Origin: Streptomyces sp. NBC_01723
GTDB taxonomy: Bacteria > Actinomycetota > Actinomycetes > Streptomycetales > Streptomycetaceae
DNA: 64,000 nucleotides
Assembly: GCF_036246005.1 (NCBI RefSeq)
Contig: NZ_CP109171.1
Span: 2,902,001 to 2,966,000 of the forward strand
Direction: 5' to 3'
This document shows positions 32,966 to 41,710 of this stretch, piece by piece. The stretch's first letter is position 1; the number at the start of each line of letters is the position of its first letter. Below the pieces are notes generated by a model. It was given only the letters and a program-made list of their open reading frames with translations, made no database searches and had not been told where the DNA came from. The position numbers and the translations under genes were made by a program.

Positions 32966-34111
32966 TCAGTGCCCGGCGTCCCCACGCCCCGCGCAGAACG
33001 CCACCGTCAGGTCCTTGACCAGCATCTTGCGCTCGTAGTCGTCCAGTTCGACCAGCCCCCGCACGGTCAGCCGGGTCACCGTGTCCTCCACCGAGTCCAC
33101 GACCGAGGTCAGCACGCTGGCCCGCTGCGCCGCGTCCAGCGCGGCGATCCGGCGCCGGTGCATCGCGGCGGCGACCTCCGGGGCGTACTCCACCCGGACC
33201 GGCCGCACCGAGAACACCTCCAGACCGACCGGCGCCGCGTCCGCCGCGACCAGCCGGGTCAGCGTGTCGCCGGCCACGTCGGCGGAGCTGCGGACCGTGC
33301 CCAGCGGCTCCACCGGGACCCGGGCCAGCGCGGCCTCGACGCACTCGCGCAGATACGTCTCGTGGTCCTCGACGCCCAGCGTGGCCTTCGCGGTGTCCCG
33401 CACCCGCCACACCACCAGCGTCACCGCCCGGAGCGCGACCCCGTTGCCGTCGGCCGCGGGCATCGGCTCGCTGCGCCAGTGCCGCAGCCGCACGTCGACC
33501 CGGCGGCGCAGCAGCAGCGGGTTCACCCACATCAGGCCGGTACGCCGGACGGTCCCCCGGTAGCGGCCGAACAGTCCCAGCACCCAGGCCCGTCCGGTCC
33601 GGCCCCGGGCCAGCCCGCCGAACCCGAACATCCCGAGCGCCCCGGCGGCCGCGTACGCCGCCCACTGCGCGGGCCCGAGCCCGGCACCGGCGTACGCCGG
33701 CAGCCCCAGCGCCTGGGCCGCGAGGGGTGGTACGACCCCGGCCCACCAGGAGGTGACCGCGCACCCGGCCGCCCCGCAGAACCCGGCGGCCACCCCCGCG
33801 GCGCCGGGCAGCACCCGGGCCGGACGCTCCGTCAGCTCCGGGTCGACCTGCGGTACCGGACGCGGTCGCGCCGCCTCGGGCCGCCGCGTCCGGGGCTGCT
33901 CGCCGGTGCCCTGGCGACGGCCGACGACCGCGGGCCGCAACGGCACCGGCGCCGGATCGGGGTCGTCGCGGAACAGCAGGTGGACGGGGATCTCGGTGGT
34001 GGCCTCGTTCCGGATCAGCCGGGCGGGCCGGTGGCCGGTCTCCGCGGCCGGCGAGGGACCGGCGGCGGCCGGGGCCGGGCTCTGCGGGTTCGTTGACGAT
34101 GTCGTACTCAT
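32966..34111 (-). CDS. SPFH/Band 7 (flotillin-like) membrane protein
   Basis: 381 residues, ATG 34111 with GGAG upstream. Residues 1-110 are a Pro/Ala/Arg-rich cytoplasmic head; two hydrophobic segments follow (AGVAAGFCGAAGCAVTSWWA, WAAYAAAGALGMFGFGGL). Then a band 7 domain: GTVRRTGLMWVNPLLLRRRV, VALRAVTLVVWRVRDTAKAT, LGTVRSSADVAGDTLTRLV, GLEVFSVRPVRVEYAPEVAA, then a helical tail. Such proteins assemble membrane microdomains. It stands between the LPMO and NlpC/P60 genes on the same strand, beside the tip-glycan locus, so a scaffold role for tip enzymes is possible. Confidence 0.85.
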   Translation of the reverse strand: MSTTSSTNPQSPAPAAAGPSPAAETGHRPARLIRNEATTEIPVHLLFRDDPDPAPVPLRPAVVGRRQGTGEQPRTRRPEAARPRPVPQVDPELTERPARVLPGAAGVAAGFCGAAGCAVTSWWAGVVPPLAAQALGLPAYAGAGLGPAQWAAYAAAGALGMFGFGGLARGRTGRAWVLGLFGRYRGTVRRTGLMWVNPLLLRRRVDVRLRHWRSEPMPAADGNGVALRAVTLVVWRVRDTAKATLGVEDHETYLRECVEAALARVPVEPLGTVRSSADVAGDTLTRLVAADAAPVGLEVFSVRPVRVEYAPEVAAAMHRRRIAALDAAQRASVLTSVVDSVEDTVTRLTVRGLVELDDYERKMLVKDLTVAFCAGRGDAGH

Positions 34112-34171
34112 GTGTGCTCCAGCCTCCGCGCCAGACGCCTCATGAACGGGTGATCACCTCGGGTCGGGCGG

Positions 34172-35440
34172 TCACGAGAAGAGCCGCCGCCAGGTCTCGG
34201 GGCCCGGATAGCCGTCCGCCGCGCCACCGCGCCAGCCCTGGGTGCGCTGGAAGGCCTGGACGGCCCGCCGGTCCGCCTCACCCCAGCGCGGACCCGGTCC
34301 GGTCGTGTAGTACCTGCCGAACCCCTTCCGCACGAGCCGTTCGCCGAGCCGGGTGACGTACGGGTTCTCCGCACCCGGCCGGAACATCGCCCGGCCCGGG
34401 TAGCCGGCCACCCCGTGCGAGGCGGGGCCCGTGGCCGCGGCCGGGACGTCCTTGCCGCGGCCCTCGGTCAGCAGCCGCCAGGTACCCGGACCCGGCAGTC
34501 CGTCGGCCTCCCGGCCCCGCCAGCCCTGGGCCAGCTGGAACGCCTCGGTCGCCCTGCGGTCCGCCTCCGACCAGCGGGGACCGGGCCCGGAGGAGTAGAA
34601 GCGTCCGGCGCCGCGCGCGGCGAGCATCCGGCCCAGCTCGGTGACGTGCCGGTTGTTGGCGCCGGGCCCGAAGGACGACGCCCCCGGGTAGCCGGAGGCC
34701 GCGGCCGGCGCCCCGCCCGTCGTGCTCACCGGGCTCGCCGCGACGCCTTTGTAGCGGTAGGGCAGGTACTTCGCGGAATTGCTCCAGTAGGCGTAGGGCG
34801 TGGCGAGCTTCCGGGCGTTGGGCGGGGTCTGCTCGTAGGCCGTGTAGGCGGTGCGCGTGCCGTCCGTCCAGCCGCCGAAGATCACCACATGCGAGCCTTT
34901 CTGGGGGTCGGACGCGTTGTGGAAGAGCAGAATGTCGCCGGGCTGGAGTTCGCTCTTGGTGATCCGGTCGGCGACGGTGCCGAGGCTTCCGGTCCATTCG
35001 TTCGTCGGCAGTTTCCAGGCCATCGAGACATAGCCCGAGCAGTCCTGCCGGTATCCGTCGGACCAGTAGGCGGTCATGCTGTACGGCACCTTCGCGGTGA
35101 CCCAGGTCTTGGCGCGGTTGATGATCTCCGTACGGCTGATGGTGGCCAGCTCCGCGCCGGGCGCGGGCGCGGGCCGGCCCGCCGGACCGTGCAGCGGGGC
35201 CCTGGCACCCTGCGGGGTGTCCGGCTCGTCATCTGCGGGGACGCCCGGCCGCAGGGGTGCGTGGGCGGCGGCCGGGAGCGCGGCGGCACCGCTCACCCCC
35301 AGCGCGGCAGCGGTGGCGGTGGCCACGATCATCGTGCGCCGGACCGTCGGGGAATGCGGCGGAACGCTCGTCCGGTGACGGCAACCGGGGCAGTCGCAGT
35401 CGCTCGCGGCATCGAATTCCTCGAATACGGGAGTCTCCAT
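34172..35440 (-). CDS. Exported NlpC/P60-like hydrolase with two peptidoglycan-binding repeats
   Basis: About 422 residues; ATG 35440 with GAGGGG six bases upstream. A hydrophobic segment (TMIVATATAAALGVSGAAAL) preceded by a Cys-rich head (SDCDCPGCRHR) is the export/anchor signal. The catalytic core is NlpC/P60- or CHAP-like: GYRQDCSGYVSMAWKLP (Cys), GDILLFHN, SHVVIFGGW (His). Two copies of a peptidoglycan-binding unit follow, each with AGRFYSSGPGPRWSEADRRA / FGRYYTTGPGPRWGEADRRA, then FQ..QGWRG.ADG.PGP.TW. It probably binds and cuts wall peptides at growth sites. The gene stops 60 bases before the SPFH gene. Confidence 0.8.
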   Translation of the reverse strand: METPVFEEFDAASDCDCPGCRHRTSVPPHSPTVRRTMIVATATAAALGVSGAAALPAAAHAPLRPGVPADDEPDTPQGARAPLHGPAGRPAPAPGAELATISRTEIINRAKTWVTAKVPYSMTAYWSDGYRQDCSGYVSMAWKLPTNEWTGSLGTVADRITKSELQPGDILLFHNASDPQKGSHVVIFGGWTDGTRTAYTAYEQTPPNARKLATPYAYWSNSAKYLPYRYKGVAASPVSTTGGAPAAASGYPGASSFGPGANNRHVTELGRMLAARGAGRFYSSGPGPRWSEADRRATEAFQLAQGWRGREADGLPGPGTWRLLTEGRGKDVPAAATGPASHGVAGYPGRAMFRPGAENPYVTRLGERLVRKGFGRYYTTGPGPRWGEADRRAVQAFQRTQGWRGGAADGYPGPETWRRLFS

Positions 35441-35578
35441 GCGATTCCCCTCACACTCCCGATCGAAATGTCCGCGGCGGTGCACTTCGGTACATGTCCG
35501 TCAGTTTCTCAACTGGTCTCCTTATTCGCATGTTGACGGTCCGAATGATGTAACGGGCTCCCTCGGGGCGGACTCCCG

Positions 35579-35613
35579 GGTGGTGCGGAGCACCGTCCGG
35601 CATCGGGTAGAGT
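35579..35613 (+). promoter_or_regulatory. Conserved upstream module of tRNA-Lys copy 3
   Basis: Same ordered blocks as at 32039-32073 (GGTGGT, GGAGCACC, CCGG, CGGGTAG). The -10-like TAGAGT is at 35608-35613, 15 bases before the tRNA. Confidence 0.5.
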
Positions 35614-35628
35614 TGTGCAGGTCAGCAG

Positions 35629-35702
35629 GCGCCGCTAGCTCAGTTGGTTAGAGCAGCTGACTCTTAATCAGCGGGTCCGGGGTTCGAGTCCCTGGCGGCG
35701 CA
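35629..35702 (+). tRNA. tRNA-Lys (anticodon CTT), copy 3
   Basis: 74 bases identical to the copies at 19455 and 32116. It is preceded by GTCAGCAG, which also precedes copy 1, and followed by a terminator. Confidence 0.97.
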
Positions 35703-35708
35703 CAGACG

Positions 35709-35745
35709 GCCGAAGGCCCCTCGTATCACACGGGGGGCCTTCGGC
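35709..35745 (+). terminator. Terminator after tRNA-Lys copy 3
   Basis: GCCGAAGGCCCC pairs with GGGGCCTTCGGC around a 13-base loop. It insulates cslA from tRNA transcription. Confidence 0.75.
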
Positions 35746-35858
35746 GTATCCGGGTTCCGAACGCCTTGCGATCATGACGATCACCGTAGAAACCTGGTCC
35801 GGTTCGGGGGGCCGGACGCCGAGGGGCGTCATGCAACCGGGGGCTCTCGTTCCATGTC

Positions 35859-35865
35859 TATATAA
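35859..35865 (+). promoter_or_regulatory. TATATAA element before cslA
   Basis: TATATAA is rare in this GC range and lies 79 bases before the cslA ATG. It could be a -10 box; I see no good -35 at 16-19 bases upstream, so an activator or other sigma factor may be needed. Confidence 0.35.
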
Positions 35866-35943
35866 GGTGTGTGTCGGCCGAGGGGGGCCGTTGCAGGCAA
35901 GGACCAACGAAACACGCATGACCCGCGTGTGGGGGGACAACAC

Positions 35944-37917
35944 ATGACGTCGACGCCGACGGGCGACGGGCAGGACCACGACCCGTCACAGACCACCCAG
36001 CTCAGGGTGCCCGGGCATCGGACCTGGAACACCGGTTCATTCCGCCGGATACGCAAGACCCTGCCGAAGTACGACTACGAGCACTACAGCCGGCTCGCGG
36101 GCCCCCTCACCCAGCCCGACCCGCACCAGCCGTACAAGGTCCAGTACCGCTCGCTGATATCCCAGGAGCCGCACCGCGTCCGGGTCGCGCTGATGCTGGC
36201 CGCCGCCCCGCTGCTGTCGGTGGTGCTGCTGGTCTGGCTGCTCCAGCCCACGCACTGGACCGAGCGCGACTACCCCGCCTTCGACTGGCTGCCCACGCTC
36301 GACATCGTGATGCTCGTGGCGATCGGCCTGATCGAACTCTTCCGCTGCCTGAACGTCCTGTCGAACGCGCACGCCACCCTGGTCGCCCGCGACCCGGTCC
36401 CGGTGGTGCCCGAGACCGGCACCCGGGTCGCCTTCCTCACCTCCTTCGTGCCCGGCAAGGAGCCGCTGGAGATGGTGACGAAGACCCTGGAGGCGGCCGT
36501 GAAGATCCGCCACCGCGGTCTGATGCACGTCTGGCTCCTCGACGAGGGCGACGACGCCGAGGTGAAGGAAGTCTGCGCGCGCCTGGGAGTACACCACTTC
36601 TCCCGCAAGGGCGTCGCCAAGTGGAACCGGAAGAAGGGCCCGCACCGCGCCAAGACCAAGCACGGCAACTACAACGCCTGGCTGGACGCGCACGGCAACG
36701 ACTACGACTTCTTCGCCTCGGTCGACACCGACCACGTGCCGCTGCCCAACTACCTGGAGCGGATGCTCGGCTTCTTCCGCGACCCGGACGTCGGCTTCGT
36801 CATCGGCCCGCAGGTCTACGGCAACTACGACAACCCGATCACCAAGGCCGCCGAGTCGCAGCAGTTCCTCTTCCACGCGCTGATCCAGCGCGCGGGCAAC
36901 CGGTACGGCTCCCCCATGTTCGTGGGCACCTCGAACGCGGTGCGCATCAGCGCGCTCAAGCAGATCGGCGGGCTGTACGACTCGATCACCGAGGACATGG
37001 CGACCGGCTTCGAGATCCACCGCCACAAGAACCCGGCCACGGGCCGCAAGTGGCGGTCGGTCTACACCCCGGACGTGCTCGCGGTGGGCGAGGGCCCGAA
37101 CGCCTGGACGGACTTCTTCACCCAGCAGATGCGCTGGTCGCGGGGGACGTACGAGACGATCCTCAAGCAGTACTGGAAGGGCTGGTACTCGCTGCCGCCG
37201 AGCAAGCTCTTCAACTACACGATGATGATCATCTTCTACCCGATGTCGGCCCTGAACTGGATCCTGGCGGCGCTGAGCTGCTGCCTGTTCCTGGGTCTCG
37301 GCGCCTCGGGCGTCAACATCGACCCCGCGGTCTGGCTGATGCTCTACGGCAACGCCTCCGCGCTCCAGATCGGCCTCTACGTCTGGAACCGCCGCCACAA
37401 CGTCTCGCCGCACGAGCCGGAGGGCTCCGGCGGTGTGGCCGGCATGATCATGTCCGCGCTGTCGGCACCGCTGTACGCCAAGGCGCTCATCGACTCCGTG
37501 CTGCGCCGCAAGAGCAAGTTCGTGGTGACCCCGAAGGGCGACTCGGCCAGCCCGGACACCCTGTTCGGGACCTTCCGGTACCACTGGTACTTCATCGTGA
37601 TCTTCGCCGGCTCGATCACCGCGGGCTTCGCCTTCGGGCACTCCCACCCCGCCATGATCATCTGGGCGACGTTCGCGCTGCTGATCACCGCGTCGCCGAT
37701 GTTCGCCTGGCGCCACGAACTGCGGAAGGCGAAGAAGCGGCCGCCGGCCGCCGCCGCCGAGCCGTCGCCGGGGATCCCACCGCAGCACATGGCGCCCGAG
37801 CAGGCGTACGCGCCGCACGCGCCGCAGCAGAAGCCCAGCTGGGCAGCCTCCGCCGACGGGGGCGACGACCAGACCATGCAGATCGCCCTTGGTGGACTTG
37901 GGGGACGTAAGGAATGA
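35944..37917 (+). CDS. cslA: CslA, cellulose-synthase-like GT2 glycosyltransferase
   Basis: 657 residues; ATG 35944 preceded by a G-run ribosome site. Several membrane helices lie at about 75-140 and 430-600, with the GT2 domain between. The catalytic set is in order: substrate-binding region LLDEGDDAEV, FASVDTDHVPLP (DxD), VGTSNAVRISAL, SITEDMATGFEIH (TED) and QQMRWSRGTYE (QxxRW). These mark a processive beta-glycan synthase that extrudes its product. In S. coelicolor CslA acts at hyphal tips with the copper oxidase GlxA and is needed for morphogenesis. The glxA ATG overlaps its stop (ATGA), so both are co-translated. The Pro/Gln-rich C-terminal tail is cytoplasmic. Confidence 0.95.
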   Translation: MTSTPTGDGQDHDPSQTTQLRVPGHRTWNTGSFRRIRKTLPKYDYEHYSRLAGPLTQPDPHQPYKVQYRSLISQEPHRVRVALMLAAAPLLSVVLLVWLLQPTHWTERDYPAFDWLPTLDIVMLVAIGLIELFRCLNVLSNAHATLVARDPVPVVPETGTRVAFLTSFVPGKEPLEMVTKTLEAAVKIRHRGLMHVWLLDEGDDAEVKEVCARLGVHHFSRKGVAKWNRKKGPHRAKTKHGNYNAWLDAHGNDYDFFASVDTDHVPLPNYLERMLGFFRDPDVGFVIGPQVYGNYDNPITKAAESQQFLFHALIQRAGNRYGSPMFVGTSNAVRISALKQIGGLYDSITEDMATGFEIHRHKNPATGRKWRSVYTPDVLAVGEGPNAWTDFFTQQMRWSRGTYETILKQYWKGWYSLPPSKLFNYTMMIIFYPMSALNWILAALSCCLFLGLGASGVNIDPAVWLMLYGNASALQIGLYVWNRRHNVSPHEPEGSGGVAGMIMSALSAPLYAKALIDSVLRRKSKFVVTPKGDSASPDTLFGTFRYHWYFIVIFAGSITAGFAFGHSHPAMIIWATFALLITASPMFAWRHELRKAKKRPPAAAAEPSPGIPPQHMAPEQAYAPHAPQQKPSWAASADGGDDQTMQIALGGLGGRKE

Positions 37918-39851
37918 AAGACCGTGCCGGCCGCCGCCGCGCCCGTCGCTTCGCGATAGGTACGGCGGTGGTAGTAGCGCTGGCCGGAATGAACGGACCG
38001 TGGCTCTACCGCTTCGGAACCGAGAAATACCACCAGTACAAGATCAATCAGCCGGAGTACAAGGCCGCCAACGGCAGGTGGGAGATCGTCGAGTTTCCCG
38101 AGGAGTACCGGCAGAACACCATCCACGCGGCGCTGCTGCGCACCGGCAAGGTGCTGCTCGTCGCCGGGTCGGGCAACAACCAGGACAACTTCGACGACAA
38201 GAAGTTCGACACCCGGATCTGGGACCCCGTCAAGGGCACCATCAAGAAGGTGCCGACGCCCGCCGACCTGTTCTGCACCGGCCACACCCAGCTCGCCAAC
38301 GGCAACCTGCTGATCGCGGGCGGCACCAAGCGGTACGAGAAGCTCAAGGGCGACGTCACCAAGGCCGGCGGCCTGATGATCGTCCACAACGAGAACCCGG
38401 ACCAGCCGATCACCCTTCCGGCGGGCACCAAGTTCACCGGCAAGGAGAACGGCAAGACCTTCGTCTCCAAGGACCCGGTCCTGGTGCCCCGCGCCAAGAA
38501 GGTCTTCGACCCGCAGACCGGCGCGTTCGTGCGCAACGACCCGGGCCTCGGCCGGATCTACGTCGAGGCGCAGCGCAGCGGCGCCAAGTACGAGACCGGT
38601 ACGCAGGACAACTACCGCGTCCAGGGCCTGTCGGGCACGGACGCGCGCAACACCTACGGCATCGCGCAGAAGCTCGCCCTCGACAAGAAGGACTTCCAGG
38701 GGATCCGGGACGCCTTCGAGTTCGACCCGGTCGCCGAGAAGTACATCAAGGTCGACCCGATGCACGAGGCCCGCTGGTACCCGACGCTCACCACCCTGAG
38801 CGACGGCAGGATCCTCAGCGTCTCCGGCCTCGACGACATCGGCCAGCTGGTCCCGGGCAAGAACGAGATCTACGACCCGGAGACCAAGGAGTGGACCTAC
38901 ACCGACAAGGTCCGCCAGTTCCCCACGTACCCGGCGCTGTTCCTCATGCAGAACGGCAAGATCTTCTACTCGGGCGCGAACGCCGGCTACGGCCCCGACG
39001 ACGTGGGCCGCGACCCGGGCATCTGGGACGTGGAGACCAACAAGTTCACCAAGGTGCCCGGTCTCAGCGACGCCAACATGCTGGAGACCGCGAACACCGT
39101 GCTGCTGCCGCCGGCGCAGGACGAGAAGTACATGGTGATCGGTGGTGGCGGGGTCGGCGAGTCCAAGCTGTCCAGCGAGAAGACCCGGATCATCGACCTG
39201 AAGGCGGACGACCCGCGGTTCGTGGACGGACCGGCCATGGAGAAGGGCACCCGCTACCCGCAGGCCTCGGTCCTGCCGGACGACAGCGTGCTGGTCTCCG
39301 GCGGCTCGGAGGACTACCGGGGCCGCGGCGACTCCAACATCCTCCAGGCCCGGATGTACCACCCGGGCACGAACGACTTCGAGCGGGTGGCCGATCCGCT
39401 GGTGGGCCGGAACTACCACTCCGGTTCGATCCTGCTGCCCGACGGGCGCCTGATGTTCTTCGGGTCGGACTCGCTCTACGCGGACAAGGCCAACACCAAG
39501 CCGGGCAAGTTCGAGCAGCGGATCGAGATCTACACGCCGCCGTATCTCTACCGGGACTCGCGGCCGGACCTCTCCGGGGGACCGCAGACCATCGCGCGAG
39601 GGGAGTCGGGGACGTTCACCTCACGGGCGGCGTCGACGGTGAAGAAGGTGCGGTTGATTCGGCCCAGTGCGTCCACGCATGTCACTGATGTGGATCAGCG
39701 GTCCATCGCGCTGGACTTCACGGCGGACGGGGACAAGCTGACCGTGACGGTGCCGAGCGACAAGAACCTGGTCCAGTCGGGGTGGTACATGATGTTCGTG
39801 ACCGATGGGGACGGGACGCCTTCGAAGGCGGAGTGGGTGCGAGTTCCGTAG
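37914..39851 (+). CDS. glxA: GlxA, galactose-oxidase-like radical copper oxidase
   Basis: 645 residues with an N-terminal membrane anchor (FAIGTAVVVALAGMNGPWLY) and a seven-bladed Kelch propeller followed by a C-terminal beta domain. All copper and cofactor residues can be placed: Cys121 (DLFCTGHTQ) and Tyr289 (ARWYPTLTTL) for the Cys-Tyr crosslink with Trp288 beside it, Tyr501 and His502 (NYHSGSILLPDG), and His589 (STHVTDVDQR). Trp288 is on the same strand as the Tyr, the known difference from fungal galactose oxidase. It oxidises primary alcohols of sugars and makes peroxide, acting outside the membrane on the CslA product. Starts in the cslA stop. Confidence 0.95.
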   Translation: MKDRAGRRRARRFAIGTAVVVALAGMNGPWLYRFGTEKYHQYKINQPEYKAANGRWEIVEFPEEYRQNTIHAALLRTGKVLLVAGSGNNQDNFDDKKFDTRIWDPVKGTIKKVPTPADLFCTGHTQLANGNLLIAGGTKRYEKLKGDVTKAGGLMIVHNENPDQPITLPAGTKFTGKENGKTFVSKDPVLVPRAKKVFDPQTGAFVRNDPGLGRIYVEAQRSGAKYETGTQDNYRVQGLSGTDARNTYGIAQKLALDKKDFQGIRDAFEFDPVAEKYIKVDPMHEARWYPTLTTLSDGRILSVSGLDDIGQLVPGKNEIYDPETKEWTYTDKVRQFPTYPALFLMQNGKIFYSGANAGYGPDDVGRDPGIWDVETNKFTKVPGLSDANMLETANTVLLPPAQDEKYMVIGGGGVGESKLSSEKTRIIDLKADDPRFVDGPAMEKGTRYPQASVLPDDSVLVSGGSEDYRGRGDSNILQARMYHPGTNDFERVADPLVGRNYHSGSILLPDGRLMFFGSDSLYADKANTKPGKFEQRIEIYTPPYLYRDSRPDLSGGPQTIARGESGTFTSRAASTVKKVRLIRPSASTHVTDVDQRSIALDFTADGDKLTVTVPSDKNLVQSGWYMMFVTDGDGTPSKAEWVRVP

Positions 39852-39918
39852 CGCCGGTGCGTTGTCGGGCGCGGGAGCACTGTGGTTGATCGCGCAGTTC
39901 CCCGCGCCCCCACCGGCG
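39852..39918. terminator. Hairpin with the common Streptomyces intergenic repeat
   Basis: CGCCGGTG (39852-39859) pairs with CACCGGCG (39911-39918). Inside it, GGTTGATCGCGCAGTTCCCC and the following GCGCCCC (39884-39910) is a dispersed intergenic sequence that I recall at many Streptomyces gene ends. It separates convergent glxA and the GH6 gene. Confidence 0.6.
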
Positions 39919-39919
39919 T

Positions 39920-40945
39920 TTATCCCTGCGCCAGTTTCATGGCGTAGTCCGGGTACCACTCGCCCGCCTTCGGGCCGCCCTTGCATTCGCCGTCCGACTC
40001 TCCGGGGCGCTTGACCCAGACGTAGGCGTCGACCAGGGGGTCGGACGTCTTCGTCGTGGGGGTTTCGCCGAGGGCGCGGCCCGGGGGGTTGCACCAGCGT
40101 TCGTCAGGGTTGCCGCCGGTGTAGGGGCCGTTGCCGTTGCGGCTGGTGTCGATGACGAAGGGCTTGCCGCCGACCTTGGCGGAGAGCTGCTTGCCGTAGG
40201 CGATGGAGTCCTCGGTGGTGTAGAAGTTCGACACGTTGACCGCGAAGCCGTCCGCCTTGTCGATGCCGGCCCGCTTCAGCGGGTCGAAGATCTGGTCGGG
40301 GTGGCCCCAGCCGGCGTTGCCCGCGTCCAGGTACACCCTGGTGTTCTTCAGGGCGGCGAGCTTGCCGATGGCCTCGTTGAGGAGGGCGTAGCGCTCCTCG
40401 TGGAACTGCTCCGGGGTGCATCCGTCCACCAGGTGGAGCACGGCGTCCGGTTCCAGGACGACCGTGGCGGAGCGGTCGCCGATGCCCTTGGCCACGCCGT
40501 CGACGAAGTCGCGGTAGGCGTTGCCGTCGGCGGCGCCGCCGCCCGAGTACTGGCCGCAGTCGCGGTGCGGGATGTTGTAGAGGACGAGCAGCGCGGTACG
40601 CCCGGCCTCGTCGGCGGCCTCGGTGAAGCCGCGGGCCTGCTCCTCGGGGTTCTCCGGGCTGAGCCACTCGCCGGTCGGCTGCTGGGCGATCTTGCGGATC
40701 TGCTCGGCCTGGTCCTTCTTGCCGGCCTCGGCCAGCGACGCCACCTGCTGCGCGGCGGTGCCGTCGGGGTTGACCCAGAACGGGTCGGCCTCCTTGGGCT
40801 GCTGCGTGATCCCGGCGCCCGCGCTGCCGCCCTTGTCCTCTCCGTCGCCGGAGGAGGAGCAGCCCGCGAGCAGCAGTGCCGCGCCGAGCACCGCCGCCGA
40901 CGTCCGCCTCGTGGACAACGTCGCGGCCCCCCTGCTGCCGTACAT
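39920..40945 (-). CDS. cslZ: GH6 family glucanase lipoprotein (CslZ-like)
   Basis: 341 residues from ATG 40945. A lipoprotein signal ends in LLLAGCSSS. GH6 motifs are present: ALLVLYNIPHRDCGQYSGGG (catalytic acid Asp), ATVVLEPDAVLHLVDGC (second Asp), VYLDAGNAGWGHPDQI, NVSNFYTTED and SRNGNGPYTGGNP ending with RALGETPT and DAYVWVKRPGESDG. No carbohydrate-binding module. It should cut beta-1,4-glucan at the membrane surface. The S. coelicolor orthologue next to glxA (CslZ) is described as a helper of tip glycan deposition. Here it faces glxA rather than following it. Confidence 0.88.
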   Translation of the reverse strand: MYGSRGAATLSTRRTSAAVLGAALLLAGCSSSGDGEDKGGSAGAGITQQPKEADPFWVNPDGTAAQQVASLAEAGKKDQAEQIRKIAQQPTGEWLSPENPEEQARGFTEAADEAGRTALLVLYNIPHRDCGQYSGGGAADGNAYRDFVDGVAKGIGDRSATVVLEPDAVLHLVDGCTPEQFHEERYALLNEAIGKLAALKNTRVYLDAGNAGWGHPDQIFDPLKRAGIDKADGFAVNVSNFYTTEDSIAYGKQLSAKVGGKPFVIDTSRNGNGPYTGGNPDERWCNPPGRALGETPTTKTSDPLVDAYVWVKRPGESDGECKGGPKAGEWYPDYAMKLAQG

Positions 40946-41033
40946 CCAACCCCCCTGGGTGCGTTGCGAGGCTCAATCCTGACATACGCCTCCGGCGCTC
41001 GAGCGGTTCCGGGACCGGGCACCGGTTCCTGTG

Positions 41034-41708
41034 CTAGGAGCCGGTTCCGGTGAGGTAGGCGGAGACGATGACGTTGGCCGTGTAGCTGTCGGTGGTGCGG
41101 TCGAAGGTGCCGCCGCAGGTGATCAGGCGGAGTTCGGCGCGGCCCGTGGTGCGGGGGCCGTAGGCCTGCTGGGCGTCGAAGCCGGTGCGGGTGAGGACCT
41201 GGACGTCGTCGACGGTGAACTCGGCGGTCCCGCCGTCGTCGCGGGCCACCCGGACCGTCTCGCCGGGCTCCAGGGCGCTCAGCTCGTAGAAGACGGCGGG
41301 CCGGGTCTCGGTATCGACGTGGCCCACCATCAGCGCCGTCCCGGCCGCGCCCGGGGTGACCCCGGCCGCGTACCAGCCGACGGAGCCCGCCCGCTCGAAC
41401 GGCGGTGGTTCGATGGCGCCCTGGGCGTCGAGTCCGCTGGGCAGGACCGGGGCGCTGATGTCGAGGCCGGGGACGTCGAGCCGCTGCGGGCGGGCGTCGT
41501 CGAGGGGTGCGTGGGCGGGCGGCAGCGGTACGTCGGGGGGCCGGCCGGCCGCCGCCATGTCGCCGGTGGCGGGCCGGGATATGCCCTCGCGCACGTCGGT
41601 GGCCTCGCGGCCCCACAGCCACAGCCCGAGGAGCAGCACGGTCCAGGCGATGCCGGTCACCAGGCGGCCGCCGGGGGCGGTGGTGCCTCGCGCGTCCTGT
41701 TCGGACAT
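41034..41708 (-). CDS. Class F sortase
   Basis: 224 residues. N-terminal membrane anchor (LVTGIAWTVLLLGLWLWG), then a Pro-rich spacer and a sortase barrel: LDVPGLDISAPVLPSGLD, the catalytic His in ALMVGHVDTE, and the catalytic Cys in LRLITCGGTFD; an Arg follows six residues later (FDRTT). The LITCGGTF string and short size fit class F rather than classes A or E. Sortases link surface proteins to peptidoglycan. The partner gene upstream ends three bases before this start, so the two are one unit; this pair is common in Streptomyces. Confidence 0.88.
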   Translation of the reverse strand: MSEQDARGTTAPGGRLVTGIAWTVLLLGLWLWGREATDVREGISRPATGDMAAAGRPPDVPLPPAHAPLDDARPQRLDVPGLDISAPVLPSGLDAQGAIEPPPFERAGSVGWYAAGVTPGAAGTALMVGHVDTETRPAVFYELSALEPGETVRVARDDGGTAEFTVDDVQVLTRTGFDAQQAYGPRTTGRAELRLITCGGTFDRTTDSYTANVIVSAYLTGTGS

Positions 41709-41710
41709 GG

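Noticed and set aside
32244..33764. A single long protein covering the LPMO and the region upstream
   Set aside because: The LPMO has its own ribosome site and signal peptide at 32849; the upward extension is antisense-like frame inside the SPFH gene region.
19455..35702. tRNA-Lys genes as prophage or ICE attachment sites
   Set aside because: No integrase, no partial 3' duplicate and no foreign-looking island next to any copy.
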